Assembly: GCF_014257025.1 (NCBI RefSeq)
Contig: NZ_JACMSF010000021.1
Coordinates: 1 to 64,000, forward strand
Direction: 5' to 3'
Origin: Streptomyces cupreus
GTDB taxonomy: Bacteria; Actinomycetota; Actinomycetes; Streptomycetales; Streptomycetaceae
Length of the DNA stretch: 64,000 nt
The position numbers and the translations under genes were made by a program. Below the pieces are notes generated by a model. The model searched no databases. It had not been told where the DNA came from and saw only the letters and a list, made by a program, of their open reading frames with translations. This document shows, piece after piece, positions 15,483 through 26,681 of this stretch; the stretch's first letter is position 1, and every line of letters begins with the position of its first letter.

Positions 15483-18400
15483 TTGGACCCGGCAGTACTC
15501 GGCGCCAGGCTCGCGTCCGGCCTGGTCGGTCCGCTGGTGAAGAAGCTGTTCGTCAAGGAGGGCCCGGGCGCCGCCCTGGTGGACCGGCCGGTGAGACTCT
15601 CGGCACTGGTGTCCTTCAGGGGCGAGAAGCGGACGCTCGGCGAGAAGGAGTTACGCAAGCTCGTCCGCGAGCTGGTCGGCCGGGCAGCCCGCGAGACCCG
15701 GGAGTCGCCGCTGGACGACACCGAGCTGGAGGCCGTCACCGACGCCCTGGAGCTGACGCTGTACGCCCTGGGCAATCTGGAGCTCGACGACGTCCAGGCC
15801 GTACGCCTGGGCCATGAGGCACTGGCCACCACCCTGTACGTCCAGGCGGGCGGCCGTGACCTGGTCCGCTTCCTCAGCGAGGACTCCGTCTCCCTCTACT
15901 CCCAGCTGCTGACCAGCGCCTGTCTGCACATCCTGCACTTCTTCACCCAGCGGTCCGCCTTTGTCCCCCGCACCCTCGTCGAGCAGAGCCGGCAACTCGG
16001 CGAGCTGATCGAGCGGATGGACGTCCTGCTCGGGCGCCTGGCGAACCGTACGGTCGAGGACACCAGCTTCGAACAGCGCTACACGGCCTACCTCGCCAAG
16101 AAGCACAGCCGACTGACGATCTACGGCATCGATCTCAACGAGTCCCGTGCCTGGCCCCTGGACGCCGCCTATCTGAGCCTTGAGGCGACCCGTGACACCG
16201 AGCACCAGGCGGCACCCGACGAGTCCCTGACGCCGGCCGGCGAGGTCGCCCTCCCCGAGCGCTGGCTGCCGTCCGCCGCGCAGCCGGTGGAGCAGGTGCT
16301 CGCCGGGCACGAGCGGGTGCTGCTGCGCGGAGTCGCCGGGTCCGGCAAGACCACGCTCGTGCAGTGGCTGGCGGTCACCACCGCCCACCAGGGCCGGCTC
16401 ACCGGTGACCTCGCCCATCTCATGGGCCGCGTCCCCTTCGTCCTGCCGCTGCGCACCCTCACCCGCGGCGGCGCCCGCCTCCCCGTCCCCGGCGACTTCC
16501 TGAGCGCGGTCAGCTGCCCGCTGGCCGGTTCCCAGCCCGCGGGCTGGGCGGACCGCGTCCTCGGTGCCGGACGCGGCCTCCTCCTGGTCGACGGCATCGA
16601 CGAGGTCCCGGAGGAGGAGCGCGAGCGCACCCGGCGCTGGCTGGCCGATCTGCTCGCCGCCTTCCCGGGCAACCTCTGGCTGGTCACCTCCCGCCCCTCC
16701 GCCGTACGGCAGGAGTGGCTCGGCGGCGAGGACTTCACCGAGCTGACCCTCTCCCCCATGAGCCGGGAGAACATCACCGTCTTCATCCGCCGCTGGCACC
16801 GGGCCGCCGGCGCCGAACCGGCCCTGTGCGAGGCGCTGCTGAACGCCGTACGCACCAAACAGGACCTCGGCCGGCTCGCCACCAACCCCCTGATGTGCGC
16901 CCTGATCTGCGCCCTGCACCGCGAGCGCCGGGGCTTTCTGCCGCGGGGCCGCAAGGCCCTGTACGACGCGGCCCTGTCGATGCTGCTGGAGCGCCGGGAC
17001 CGCGAGCGCGAGCTGACCGTGGAACTGGACGAGGAGTCCCAGGTCGAGCTGTTGCAGCGGCTCGCGTACTGGCTGATCCGCAACGGACGTGCCGAGATGG
17101 ACCGTTCGGACGCCCTGAACCAACTGGAGCGGCTGCTGCCCTCCATGCCGTACGTCGCCGCGCAGGGCTCGGCCGAGGAGATCCTGCGCCATCTGATCGT
17201 CCGCTCCGGTCTGCTGCGCGAACCGGCCGCCGGGGCCGTGGACTTCGTCCACCGCACCTTCCAGGACTACCTGGGCGCGCGGGCGGCCGTGGAGGAGCGC
17301 GACTTCGACGTCCTGCTGCACCACGCCCATCTCGACCAGTGGGAGGACGTCATCCGCATGGCCGTCGCCCACGCCCGCCCGGACGAACGGGCCCGCCTGC
17401 TGCGCGGCCTGGTGGAGCGCGGCGACCGGGAGCAGGAGCACCGGGCGCGACTGCATCTGCTGGCGATGGCCTGCCTGGAGCACGCGGCCAAGCTGGACCC
17501 GGAAGTGAGGGCGCGGGTGGAGCGGCGCGCCGGAGAGCTGATCCCGCCGCGCACCCAGCCGGAGGCCCGCAAGCTGGCGGACCTGGGGCCGATGGTGCTG
17601 GAGCTGCTGCCTGGCCCCGAGGAGGTGGACGACCATCAGGCCGCCGCCAATGTCGTCAGCGCGGCAAGTCTGATCGGCGGGGATGCGGCGTTGCCGTGTC
17701 TGGTGCGGTACCGGGATCACGGCAGCCCGATCGTGCGGAGCCGACTGGGCTTTCACTGGGACCAGTTCGACACCGAGACGTACGCGGAGGAGGTGGTCCG
17801 GCATCTGCTGGACACGCCGGACACGACGATCGTCGTGCGTACGGCGGAGGAGCTCGCGGCGCTCGGCCGGCTCGGTGGACACCACGACGTAGAGGTGTGG
17901 GGTGACCTGGGTCCTGACCTCATCACGAAGGACCTGCCCGGGGCGAAGCTGAGCAGCCTCTCGCTGACCAACAGCCCGGTGACCGACCTGGGGTTCCTGG
18001 AGGGGTACCGGAATCTGACCTGGCTCCGCGTGATGGAGTGCCCCGGCCTGACCTCCGTCGAGCCGCTGACCCGAATACCCCTTCAGAAGCTGATCCTCAG
18101 CGACCTTCCCGGCCTGGACGACCTGACTCCCCTGCGCGAACTCACCGGGCTCACCCTGCTCAGCCTCCGCGGCACGACACCCTGGCCCGGCCTGGAGGCT
18201 CTGCCCCGCGAGGCCCCGTTAGAGTACCTCTTCCTGCCTCCCGCCGCGCGCGACCTGGCCGCGCTGAGCGAGTTCCGGTCCCTCAGGCAACTCGGTGTGG
18301 ACATCGACACCCCGCTCACCGCCGAGGAATGGCAGGCGGTCTCGGACCTCGAAAACCTGACCATTCTGATCCTCAAGCCCGGCCAACTCTCCGATCTGGC

Positions 18401-18656
18401 AACCCGGGGCAAGTGCTTGGAGAGGATCACGCACGTGTCGCTGATGGCCAGTCACCAGACGGTGGACCTCGGCCCGTTGGTCTCCGTGTTCCCGGAACTG
18501 ACCATCCTCTCCGTCTATTTCGCCGACGAACTCGACCTCGCCCCGCTCACCCCACACCCGAGCCTGCGCACGGTCGTCACCTCCCCCACCTGCCGCCTGC
18601 GCAACGTCTCCGCCCTCCCGCCCACCATCGAGGTCAACCCTCGCCCCAAGGAGTGA
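15483..18656 (+). CDS. NACHT-domain STAND ATPase with leucine-rich-repeat C-terminus (paralogue 1)
   Basis: About 1057 residues, no signal peptide, probably cytosolic. Residues 1-260 form an unrecognised, probably helical N-terminal domain; YGIDL marks its end. A NACHT NTPase follows: Walker A GVAGSGKTT at about 283, Walker B LLVDGIDE with D370 and D373-E374, sensor LVTSRPS, then the NACHT helical and winged-helix part (LATNPLMCALICALH, VDFVHRTFQDYLGA). A HEAT-like helical stretch leads into leucine-rich repeats from about residue 822 (LSSLSLTNSPVTDLGFL and similar). I chose TTG 15483 because it follows a GGGGGAGGGCGG site and aligns with the ATG of the neighbouring paralogue; an in-frame ATG at 15396 would add 29 residues. 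Bacterial NACHT proteins are known antiphage NLR relatives; that role here is inferred. Confidence 0.88.
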   Translation: MDPAVLGARLASGLVGPLVKKLFVKEGPGAALVDRPVRLSALVSFRGEKRTLGEKELRKLVRELVGRAARETRESPLDDTELEAVTDALELTLYALGNLELDDVQAVRLGHEALATTLYVQAGGRDLVRFLSEDSVSLYSQLLTSACLHILHFFTQRSAFVPRTLVEQSRQLGELIERMDVLLGRLANRTVEDTSFEQRYTAYLAKKHSRLTIYGIDLNESRAWPLDAAYLSLEATRDTEHQAAPDESLTPAGEVALPERWLPSAAQPVEQVLAGHERVLLRGVAGSGKTTLVQWLAVTTAHQGRLTGDLAHLMGRVPFVLPLRTLTRGGARLPVPGDFLSAVSCPLAGSQPAGWADRVLGAGRGLLLVDGIDEVPEEERERTRRWLADLLAAFPGNLWLVTSRPSAVRQEWLGGEDFTELTLSPMSRENITVFIRRWHRAAGAEPALCEALLNAVRTKQDLGRLATNPLMCALICALHRERRGFLPRGRKALYDAALSMLLERRDRERELTVELDEESQVELLQRLAYWLIRNGRAEMDRSDALNQLERLLPSMPYVAAQGSAEEILRHLIVRSGLLREPAAGAVDFVHRTFQDYLGARAAVEERDFDVLLHHAHLDQWEDVIRMAVAHARPDERARLLRGLVERGDREQEHRARLHLLAMACLEHAAKLDPEVRARVERRAGELIPPRTQPEARKLADLGPMVLELLPGPEEVDDHQAAANVVSAASLIGGDAALPCLVRYRDHGSPIVRSRLGFHWDQFDTETYAEEVVRHLLDTPDTTIVVRTAEELAALGRLGGHHDVEVWGDLGPDLITKDLPGAKLSSLSLTNSPVTDLGFLEGYRNLTWLRVMECPGLTSVEPLTRIPLQKLILSDLPGLDDLTPLRELTGLTLLSLRGTTPWPGLEALPREAPLEYLFLPPAARDLAALSEFRSLRQLGVDIDTPLTAEEWQAVSDLENLTILILKPGQLSDLATRGKCLERITHVSLMASHQTVDLGPLVSVFPELTILSVYFADELDLAPLTPHPSLRTVVTSPTCRLRNVSALPPTIEVNPRPKE

Positions 18657-18664
18657 CCGCCCCC

Positions 18665-21600
18665 ATGGAACCCTCAGCCATAGGCGTCAGGCTGGCGTCC
18701 TCCCTGGTCACCCCCCTGATCAAAAAGCTGTTCGTGACCGAGTCCGCGGGCGCCGCCCTCGTCGACCGCCCGGTCCGGATCTCCGGCTTCGTCTCCTTCC
18801 GCGGCGAGAAGCGCACCCTGGACCGCCCCGACCTGCACAAACTCTCCGCCGAACTGGTCCGCCAGGCCCTCAAGGGCGGCGAGCGGCCCATCTACGCCGA
18901 CGAGGAACAGGCTGTCGTGCACGCCCTCGCCGACACCCTGCACGCGCTCGGCGACCTGACCATGACCGACGTACAGGCGGTGGACCTCGGGCACGAGTTC
19001 CTGGCCGCCAGCCTCAGGAACGCGAGCGGCCACCCGGACCGCAAACTCTCCTACGACGCCGGACAGTTCTACGGCCGCCTGCTCACCACGGCCTGTCTGC
19101 ACATCGTGCACTTCTTCACCCAGCGGTCCAACTTCGTACCCCGCACCCTCGTCGAGCAGTCCCGGCGACAGCACGAACTCATCGCCAAGGTCGACGAGTT
19201 GATCGCCCGCACCCCACCCACCGGCGGCACCGACACGGCCTTCGAACGGCGCTATCGGCCCTACGTCACCACCAAGCACGGCCAGCTCACCATCTACGGC
19301 ATCGACCTGGCCAACTCCCCCGACCGCTGGCCCCTGGACGCCGCCTACCTCAGCCTCCAGGCCCTCGGCCCCGCCGAGGACGACCGCGCCACCGGCCCCG
19401 GCGGCCTGCACATCGCCTCCGCCGCCAGCGCCCTCCCCGCCGAACAGGCCCTCTCGGAGCACGACCGGGTACTGCTGCGCGGGGTCGCCGGATCCGGCAA
19501 GACCACCCTCGTGCAGTGGCTCGCGGTGACCGCGGCCCGCGGGGAGCGCGGCGACCGGGTCCCGTTCGTGCTGCCGCTGCGCACCCTGGTCCGCCGCCCC
19601 GGCGGCCTCCCGGCGCCGGACGCCTTCCTGTCCGCCGTGCACGTCCCGTTCCACGCGAACCAGCCGGACGGCTGGGCGGACCGCGTCCTGGCCGCCGGCC
19701 GTGGCCTGCTGCTGATCGACGGCATCGACGAGATCCCCGAGCGCGAGCGGGAACGCACCCGCCGCTGGCTGCGCGACCTCCTCGACGTCTACCCCGGCAA
19801 CCAGTGGCTGGTCACCTCCCGCCCCTCCGCCGTACGCGAGGACTGGCTCGCCGCGGACGGCTTCACGGAGCTGGCGCTCACCCCGATGAGCCAGGACGAC
19901 GTGGCCGCGTTCATCGACCGCTGGCACACGGCGGCCCGTATCGACGCACCCGACCCCAACCGCCTGGACGGCTACCGGCGGTCCCTCCTCGACGCCGTAC
20001 GCACCAAGCCCGATCTCGGGCGGCTCGCCACCAACCCCCTGATGTGCGGGCTGATCTGCGCCCTGCACCGGGACCGGCGCGGGTATCTGCCGCACGGGCG
20101 CCAGGAGTTGTACGACGCGGCCCTGTCGATGCTGCTCGCCCGCCGGGACGAGGAACGGGACATGTTCCCGCAAGGGGAGGTGTTCCTCACCGAACTCCCC
20201 CAGATCCAGCTGCTGCAGCGGCTCGCGTACTGGCTGATCCGCAACAACCAGTCCGAGCTGGACCGCGACCGCGCCGAGCGGATCATCGCCGACGTCCTGC
20301 CGTCCCTGCCGGTCGCGGGCGACCAGGGCGACGCCGGGCAGATCCTGCGCTATCTGCTGGTCCGCAGCGGCCTGCTGCGCGAACCGGCCGCCGGGACCGT
20401 GGAGTTCGTCCACCGCACCTTCCAGGACTACCTGGGCGCGAAGGCGGCCGTGGAGGACGGCGATTTCGGACTACTGGTGCGCGGAGCGGTGGACGAGCAG
20501 TGGGCGGACGTGCTCCGGATGGCGGTGGCGCATGCGCGCCCGCGTGAACGGGCCGATCTGCTACGGGACTTGAGTGCGTCGGCGGAACGGACGGAGGGCG
20601 CGGCGAGCGCGCGCCTACGGCTCCTGGCACTGGCCTCGCTGGAGCACGCGACGGAGCTGGATCCGCGGGTGCGGGCAGAGGTGGAGCGGAACGCGGCCTC
20701 GCTGATCCCGCCGCGGACGACGGAGGAGGCGCGGGCGCTTGCCTCGGTCGGCCCGCTCGCCCTGGAGCTGCTGCCGGGCCCTGAGGGGTTGGACGAGGAG
20801 GAGGCGCGGGCGGTCGTCGTGACGGCGTCCCTCATCGGCACGGAGGCCGCACTGCCGGTGCTGGCCCGGTTCCGCTCCCATCCGGCGCTCGACGTGCGGG
20901 CTCAACTGACCTGGACCTGGCACCGGTTCGCGACCCGCCGATTCGGGGAGGAGGTCATCGCGCATCTGCCGGAGGACGAGCTGTTCTTCAGTGCGCGGTC
21001 GGTGGAGCAGCTGCGGTTTCTGCGGGAGCTGGGCGGGCGGCGTTCCGTGCAACTGGTCGGCGGTATCGAACCGGACGAGATCAGCGCCGGACTCAACCCC
21101 GAAACGACGGCGGAGCTGGTCATCCGGGACAACGACGAGCTGTGGGACCTGACCTGCCTGTCGTCCCTGCACCGGCTCGTCTATCTGGACCTCAGCAGGT
21201 GCTTCTCCCTGGAAGACCTGGCCCCACTGGCCGGCCTCCCCCTGTCCTGGCTGTCCCTGGACCTGCTGGAGTCCGACCTGGATCTGTCCGCCCTCTCCGG
21301 TATGCCGGTCCTGAACCAGCTCGATCTCGGGATCACACTGGAGGCCGACTCCCTGGACGCGGCGCTCCCCAGGGACTTGGACCTGCACTATCTGCGCTTC
21401 ACCAAGTCGGCACTCACGCACACCGGCCTGCGCGGCCTGCACCGCTTTCCCTCGCTGCGACAGCTGAGCCTCGCCAAGCTGTACGAACCGCTCTCCCCCG
21501 AGGACTGCGCGGAGGTCGCCCAGCTCCCCCAACTGGAGGAACTGCGCCTCAACTGGCAGAACCTGGACGGCTGGCAGGGCCCACCCCTGCCCGGGGTGAC

Positions 21601-21778
21601 CCATCTGCGCCTGAACAACTTCCAGGGCACCGAGGACCTCTCGGCCGTCCCGACCCTGTTCCCCGCTCTCCGCTCGGTCACCATCGTCTACGCCCCCGAG
21701 GTCACCTGGGTCCCCGAGGAGATCCTCGCCCCGCTCCCGGTGCCCCCCGCCTTCAAGCGGATCCGCGGCGTCGTGTGA
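18665..21778 (+). CDS. NACHT-domain STAND ATPase with leucine-rich-repeat C-terminus (paralogue 2)
   Basis: A 1037-residue paralogue of the preceding gene, 8 bases downstream, with its AAGGAG ribosome site overlapping that gene's stop, so the two are almost certainly co-transcribed and translationally coupled. Same layout: N-terminal domain (SLVTPLIKKLFVTESAG, CLHIVHFFTQRSNFVPRTL), Walker A GVAGSGKTT at about 273, Walker B LLIDGIDE with D352, sensor LVTSRPS, winged-helix LATNPLMCGLICALH, VEFVHRTFQDYLGA, a HEAT-like stretch, and LRR-like repeats from about residue 813. The N-terminal and NACHT parts are highly similar to paralogue 1, while the LRR part is only loosely similar. No nuclease, TIR or protease effector motif is visible. 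Confidence 0.88.
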   Translation: MEPSAIGVRLASSLVTPLIKKLFVTESAGAALVDRPVRISGFVSFRGEKRTLDRPDLHKLSAELVRQALKGGERPIYADEEQAVVHALADTLHALGDLTMTDVQAVDLGHEFLAASLRNASGHPDRKLSYDAGQFYGRLLTTACLHIVHFFTQRSNFVPRTLVEQSRRQHELIAKVDELIARTPPTGGTDTAFERRYRPYVTTKHGQLTIYGIDLANSPDRWPLDAAYLSLQALGPAEDDRATGPGGLHIASAASALPAEQALSEHDRVLLRGVAGSGKTTLVQWLAVTAARGERGDRVPFVLPLRTLVRRPGGLPAPDAFLSAVHVPFHANQPDGWADRVLAAGRGLLLIDGIDEIPERERERTRRWLRDLLDVYPGNQWLVTSRPSAVREDWLAADGFTELALTPMSQDDVAAFIDRWHTAARIDAPDPNRLDGYRRSLLDAVRTKPDLGRLATNPLMCGLICALHRDRRGYLPHGRQELYDAALSMLLARRDEERDMFPQGEVFLTELPQIQLLQRLAYWLIRNNQSELDRDRAERIIADVLPSLPVAGDQGDAGQILRYLLVRSGLLREPAAGTVEFVHRTFQDYLGAKAAVEDGDFGLLVRGAVDEQWADVLRMAVAHARPRERADLLRDLSASAERTEGAASARLRLLALASLEHATELDPRVRAEVERNAASLIPPRTTEEARALASVGPLALELLPGPEGLDEEEARAVVVTASLIGTEAALPVLARFRSHPALDVRAQLTWTWHRFATRRFGEEVIAHLPEDELFFSARSVEQLRFLRELGGRRSVQLVGGIEPDEISAGLNPETTAELVIRDNDELWDLTCLSSLHRLVYLDLSRCFSLEDLAPLAGLPLSWLSLDLLESDLDLSALSGMPVLNQLDLGITLEADSLDAALPRDLDLHYLRFTKSALTHTGLRGLHRFPSLRQLSLAKLYEPLSPEDCAEVAQLPQLEELRLNWQNLDGWQGPPLPGVTHLRLNNFQGTEDLSAVPTLFPALRSVTIVYAPEVTWVPEEILAPLPVPPAFKRIRGVV

Positions 21779-21890
21779 CGCACACCTCTAGCCACCTACC
21801 GTTCAGTAACCCTACGGTTCCCCACGCGCCACCCAGTCCCACGAACATGCACACGACACTCTGGCCGTACGCGAAGGGACCCCCACACAC

Positions 21891-22526
21891 ATGACCACCC
21901 GACGCCCCTGGGCGCTCCGCATAGGTGCCACCGCAGCCTCCGCCGCCGCCCTTGTGGCTTTCGCCGGATCGGCCCAGGCCGCGACGAGCACCGGCACGAC
22001 GAGCGTCGCCATCGCCGCCGCCACCGCGGAGGACGTCGACTACGACACCTGGCAGAAGGACTGCCAGATCGTGATGGACCGGGCGCTGCCTCAGCTCAAG
22101 CAGCGGATCGCGAACACCGAGCCCGGTGAGAAGCAGGCGATCGTGTTCGACATCGACAACACGACCCTGGAGACCGACTTCGGCTTCAGCTACCCCCAGC
22201 CGGCCAACAAGCCGGTCCTGGAGGTCGCCAAGTACGCCCAGGAGCACGGCGTCGCCCTGTTCTTCGTGACCGCCCGCCCGGGCATCATCTACTCGGTCAC
22301 GGACTACAACCTCAAGTACCGCGGCTACAAGGTCGCCGGGCTCTACGTCCGCGGCTTCCTCGACCTGTTCAAGAACGTCGCCGACTACAAGACGGCCCAG
22401 CGCGTCGACATCGAGAACAAGGGCTACACGATCATCGCGAACATCGGCAACAGCGCCACCGACCTGTCGGGCGGCCACGCCGAGAAGACGTACAAGCTGC
22501 CGGACTACGACGGCCAGCTTTCCTGA
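21891..22526 (+). CDS. Secreted HAD-superfamily acid phosphatase
   Basis: A 211-residue exported phosphatase of the HAD class B / plant acid phosphatase type. It has a signal peptide (RIGATAASAAALVAFAGSAQA, cleavage near 30-31), the nucleophile motif IVFDIDNTTLE with D87 and D89, motif II FFVTARPG, and a conserved C-terminal region NIGNSATDLSGG. It probably releases phosphate from organic phosphates outside the membrane. The ATG at 21891 follows an AAGGGA site. It lies 112 bases after the NACHT pair on the same strand; I see no evidence that it belongs to that operon. A strong terminator follows. Confidence 0.88.
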   Translation: MTTRRPWALRIGATAASAAALVAFAGSAQAATSTGTTSVAIAAATAEDVDYDTWQKDCQIVMDRALPQLKQRIANTEPGEKQAIVFDIDNTTLETDFGFSYPQPANKPVLEVAKYAQEHGVALFFVTARPGIIYSVTDYNLKYRGYKVAGLYVRGFLDLFKNVADYKTAQRVDIENKGYTIIANIGNSATDLSGGHAEKTYKLPDYDGQLS

Positions 22527-22539
22527 GCGAAGCCATGAA

Positions 22540-22578
22540 AAGGGGCTGCCCCGGGACCTCGTCCCGGGGCAGCCCCTT
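22540..22578. terminator. Strong bidirectional terminator between the HAD phosphatase and clpC
   Basis: Perfect 18-base arms (22540-22557 and 22561-22578) with a CTC loop; the stem starts AAGGGGCTGCC and ends GGCAGCCCCTT, so each strand ends in a short T tract. It separates two convergent genes and can serve both. Confidence 0.85.
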
Positions 22579-22599
22579 GGTTCAGGCCCAGCGCAGCGG

Positions 22600-25128
<2,529 letters not shown>

Positions 25129-25509
25129 CGTTAATCGCTCCTCAGAGCGGTCAGGCAGTGGGGGGAACTTCCCCTCCCTGTCCTTCCGCAGCTTAGTCCC
25201 GCAAGCGGGGACCGCTCATTCCAACTGCCGACACCGTCGATGGCCTCCTGACCCCGAACGCCGACATATGCTCCAACCCGATGGTGCGAGACGATGTTCC
25301 CGCAGGCCAGGCAGTTACCCGCTTCGCCAGTACGCCGATGGCGAACGTGAGACGTCCTGTCATGCGTGTCGCCCCCTCCCACTAGGGATGTCTTACCCGC
25401 AGTCACTGACAGTCCATGCCGCGCGCACCGGTTCCCTCCGCTACGGGCGAACACCCTCGCGCCACCCCGCACCCCGCGCGCCCCCTCGATCGGCACTCTG
25501 TGCATTCGC
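25129..25509. other. 381-base region upstream of clpC
   Basis: It contains the leftward clpC promoter region, the ClgR-like site listed separately, and the start region of the rightward gene at 25510. I see no gene and no convincing -35/-10 pair. Confidence 0.5.
25333..25346 (-). promoter_or_regulatory. ClgR-like operator upstream of clpC
   Basis: On the clpC sense strand the sequence reads GTTCGCCATCGGCG. It is close to the GTTCGC...GCG consensus of the Clp gene regulator ClgR, which controls clp genes in Streptomyces and corynebacteria. One inner position departs from the corynebacterial consensus as I recall it. Position (about 205 bases from the start codon) implies a long leader. Confidence 0.5.
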
Positions 25510-26169
25510 ATGACCACTCAGCGTAACTCGCGAGCTCTTCCGACGGTTGCGCTTGGCATGGTTGGCACCCTCCCTCCGGTCATCTCGGTCCCGCTGCCCC
25601 GACGGCCGCTCGATCCGAGCGATCAGGTCCGCCGGTGGTACGAGAACGAACTGGGGTGGGCGACGGTGCCCGGGAATCCGCCGGGACTGCGAATGGGGGT
25701 GCGCTTCGACGTCCTGGACGTGCCGGCCGAGGCGGGCCGGGCGGCGCTGCGCCATCTGGCGCCGGGCTCTCCGGTGGCACTTCAGGGCGACCGGATACGG
25801 CTGCTGGTGGCCGCGGGCAGCGCGGAGGAGCTGCCCGGGGTGCTGGCCTGGCTGGAGTGGGGCGCGCTGGCCCTCGATCTCACGGCGACCGGCGAGGGCG
25901 GTCTCATGGACGCGCCCGAGCCCCCCGGGGCATGGGCGCCCGACGGGCGACCCCTTCCCCCGGGCCGTCCCGGCGCGCCGCAGGGGGCCGCTGTCTGGCT
26001 GCGGCCCCCCGAGCCGGGGTGCGAGGTCGAGGCCTCGCTGCCGACGCTGTCGGCCTTGGGGGGCGGTGGGGGCGCCCCCGATCTCGTACGAATCGTGGAC
26101 ACGGTGGCAACCCACTGCCACCGGCTGCGGCTGCGCCGCGTGTGCGCTCAGCCGTTGGCCTTCTCATAG
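25510..26169 (+). CDS. Protein resembling the bifunctional DNA primase/polymerase N-terminal fold
   Basis: A 219-residue conserved Streptomyces protein. The stretch RRWYENELGWATVPGNPP and the following VRFDVLDVPAEAG resemble the N-terminal prim-pol family, in which WATVPG- and FDVLDV-like motifs recur. The catalytic metal-binding set is not complete by eye, so activity is doubtful. The rest is Gly/Pro-rich with LLVAAGSAEELPG and LEWGALALDL. The start at ATG 25510 gives MTTQRNSRALP; upstream codons look non-coding. Its 3' end overlaps the 3' end of lsr2 by 22 bases in convergent orientation. Confidence 0.7.
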   Translation: MTTQRNSRALPTVALGMVGTLPPVISVPLPRRPLDPSDQVRRWYENELGWATVPGNPPGLRMGVRFDVLDVPAEAGRAALRHLAPGSPVALQGDRIRLLVAAGSAEELPGVLAWLEWGALALDLTATGEGGLMDAPEPPGAWAPDGRPLPPGRPGAPQGAAVWLRPPEPGCEVEASLPTLSALGGGGGAPDLVRIVDTVATHCHRLRLRRVCAQPLAFS

Positions 26170-26483
26170 GCCTCACGAATGGACGCGGGAACACGGCCGC
26201 GGTCGTTGACCTCGTAACCGTTCTCCTTCGCCCACGCGCGGATCTGGGCGGTGTCCTGGCTGCCGCCGGAAGCGGCGCGCGCCTTTCCACGCCCACCCGA
26301 AGCACGGCCTCCGGTACGACGACCACCCTTCAGGTAAGGATCGAGAAGGCCACGGAGCTTGTCCGCATTGGCGGTCGTGAGATCGATCTCGTACGTCTTG
26401 CCGTCCAGCGCGAACGTCACGGTCTCGTCCGCCTCGCCGCCGTCGAGGTCGTCGACAAGAAGGACCTGAACCTTCTGTGCCAC
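26148..26483 (-). CDS. lsr2: Nucleoid-associated xenogeneic silencer Lsr2
   Basis: An H-NS-like protein that binds A+T-rich DNA and silences horizontally acquired and specialised-metabolite genes. The 111-residue product has the N-terminal oligomerisation domain (VQVLLVDDLDGGEADETVTF and YEIDLT), a basic Gly/Arg linker, and the C-terminal DNA-binding domain (IRAWAKENGYEVNDRGRVP) with the minor-groove RGR motif at residues 96-98. The start is GTG 26483, preceded by AAAGGAAA. Streptomyces carries a second copy, LsrL, elsewhere; this one sits next to clpC as expected for Lsr2. Its promoter has an unusual palindrome, listed separately. Confidence 0.95.
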   Translation of the reverse strand: MAQKVQVLLVDDLDGGEADETVTFALDGKTYEIDLTTANADKLRGLLDPYLKGGRRTGGRASGGRGKARAASGGSQDTAQIRAWAKENGYEVNDRGRVPASIREAYEKANG

Positions 26484-26549
26484 CGGATTTCCTTTCATCG
26501 ATAACTTGAGGGCTGGGGTCTGCGGCGTCCGCCGTTTCGCCGTCCCCCT

Positions 26550-26578
26550 GTTATATGCAGTACTGCAGTACGTCGGAA
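26550..26578 (-). promoter_or_regulatory. lsr2 promoter with overlapping palindromes in the spacer
   Basis: On the lsr2 sense strand a -10 TATAAC (26550-26555) lies 17 bases from a weak -35 TTCCGA (26573-26578). The spacer consists almost entirely of two overlapping perfect 12-base palindromes, TGCAGTACTGCA and GTACTGCAGTAC (26556-26571). Just upstream AGCAAA-N5-TTTGCT forms another inverted repeat in an A+T-rich patch. This looks like an operator placed to block polymerase. The predicted leader is about 60 bases. Confidence 0.6.
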
Positions 26579-26681
26579 AGCAAACCGCTTTTGCTGGAAA
26601 AACACAAACCCCTGGCAGAGACTCACTGCCCGCCCCCCGCCCGGAAACATGCGCGTTTCGGACATAGGGCATACCCGGCGA

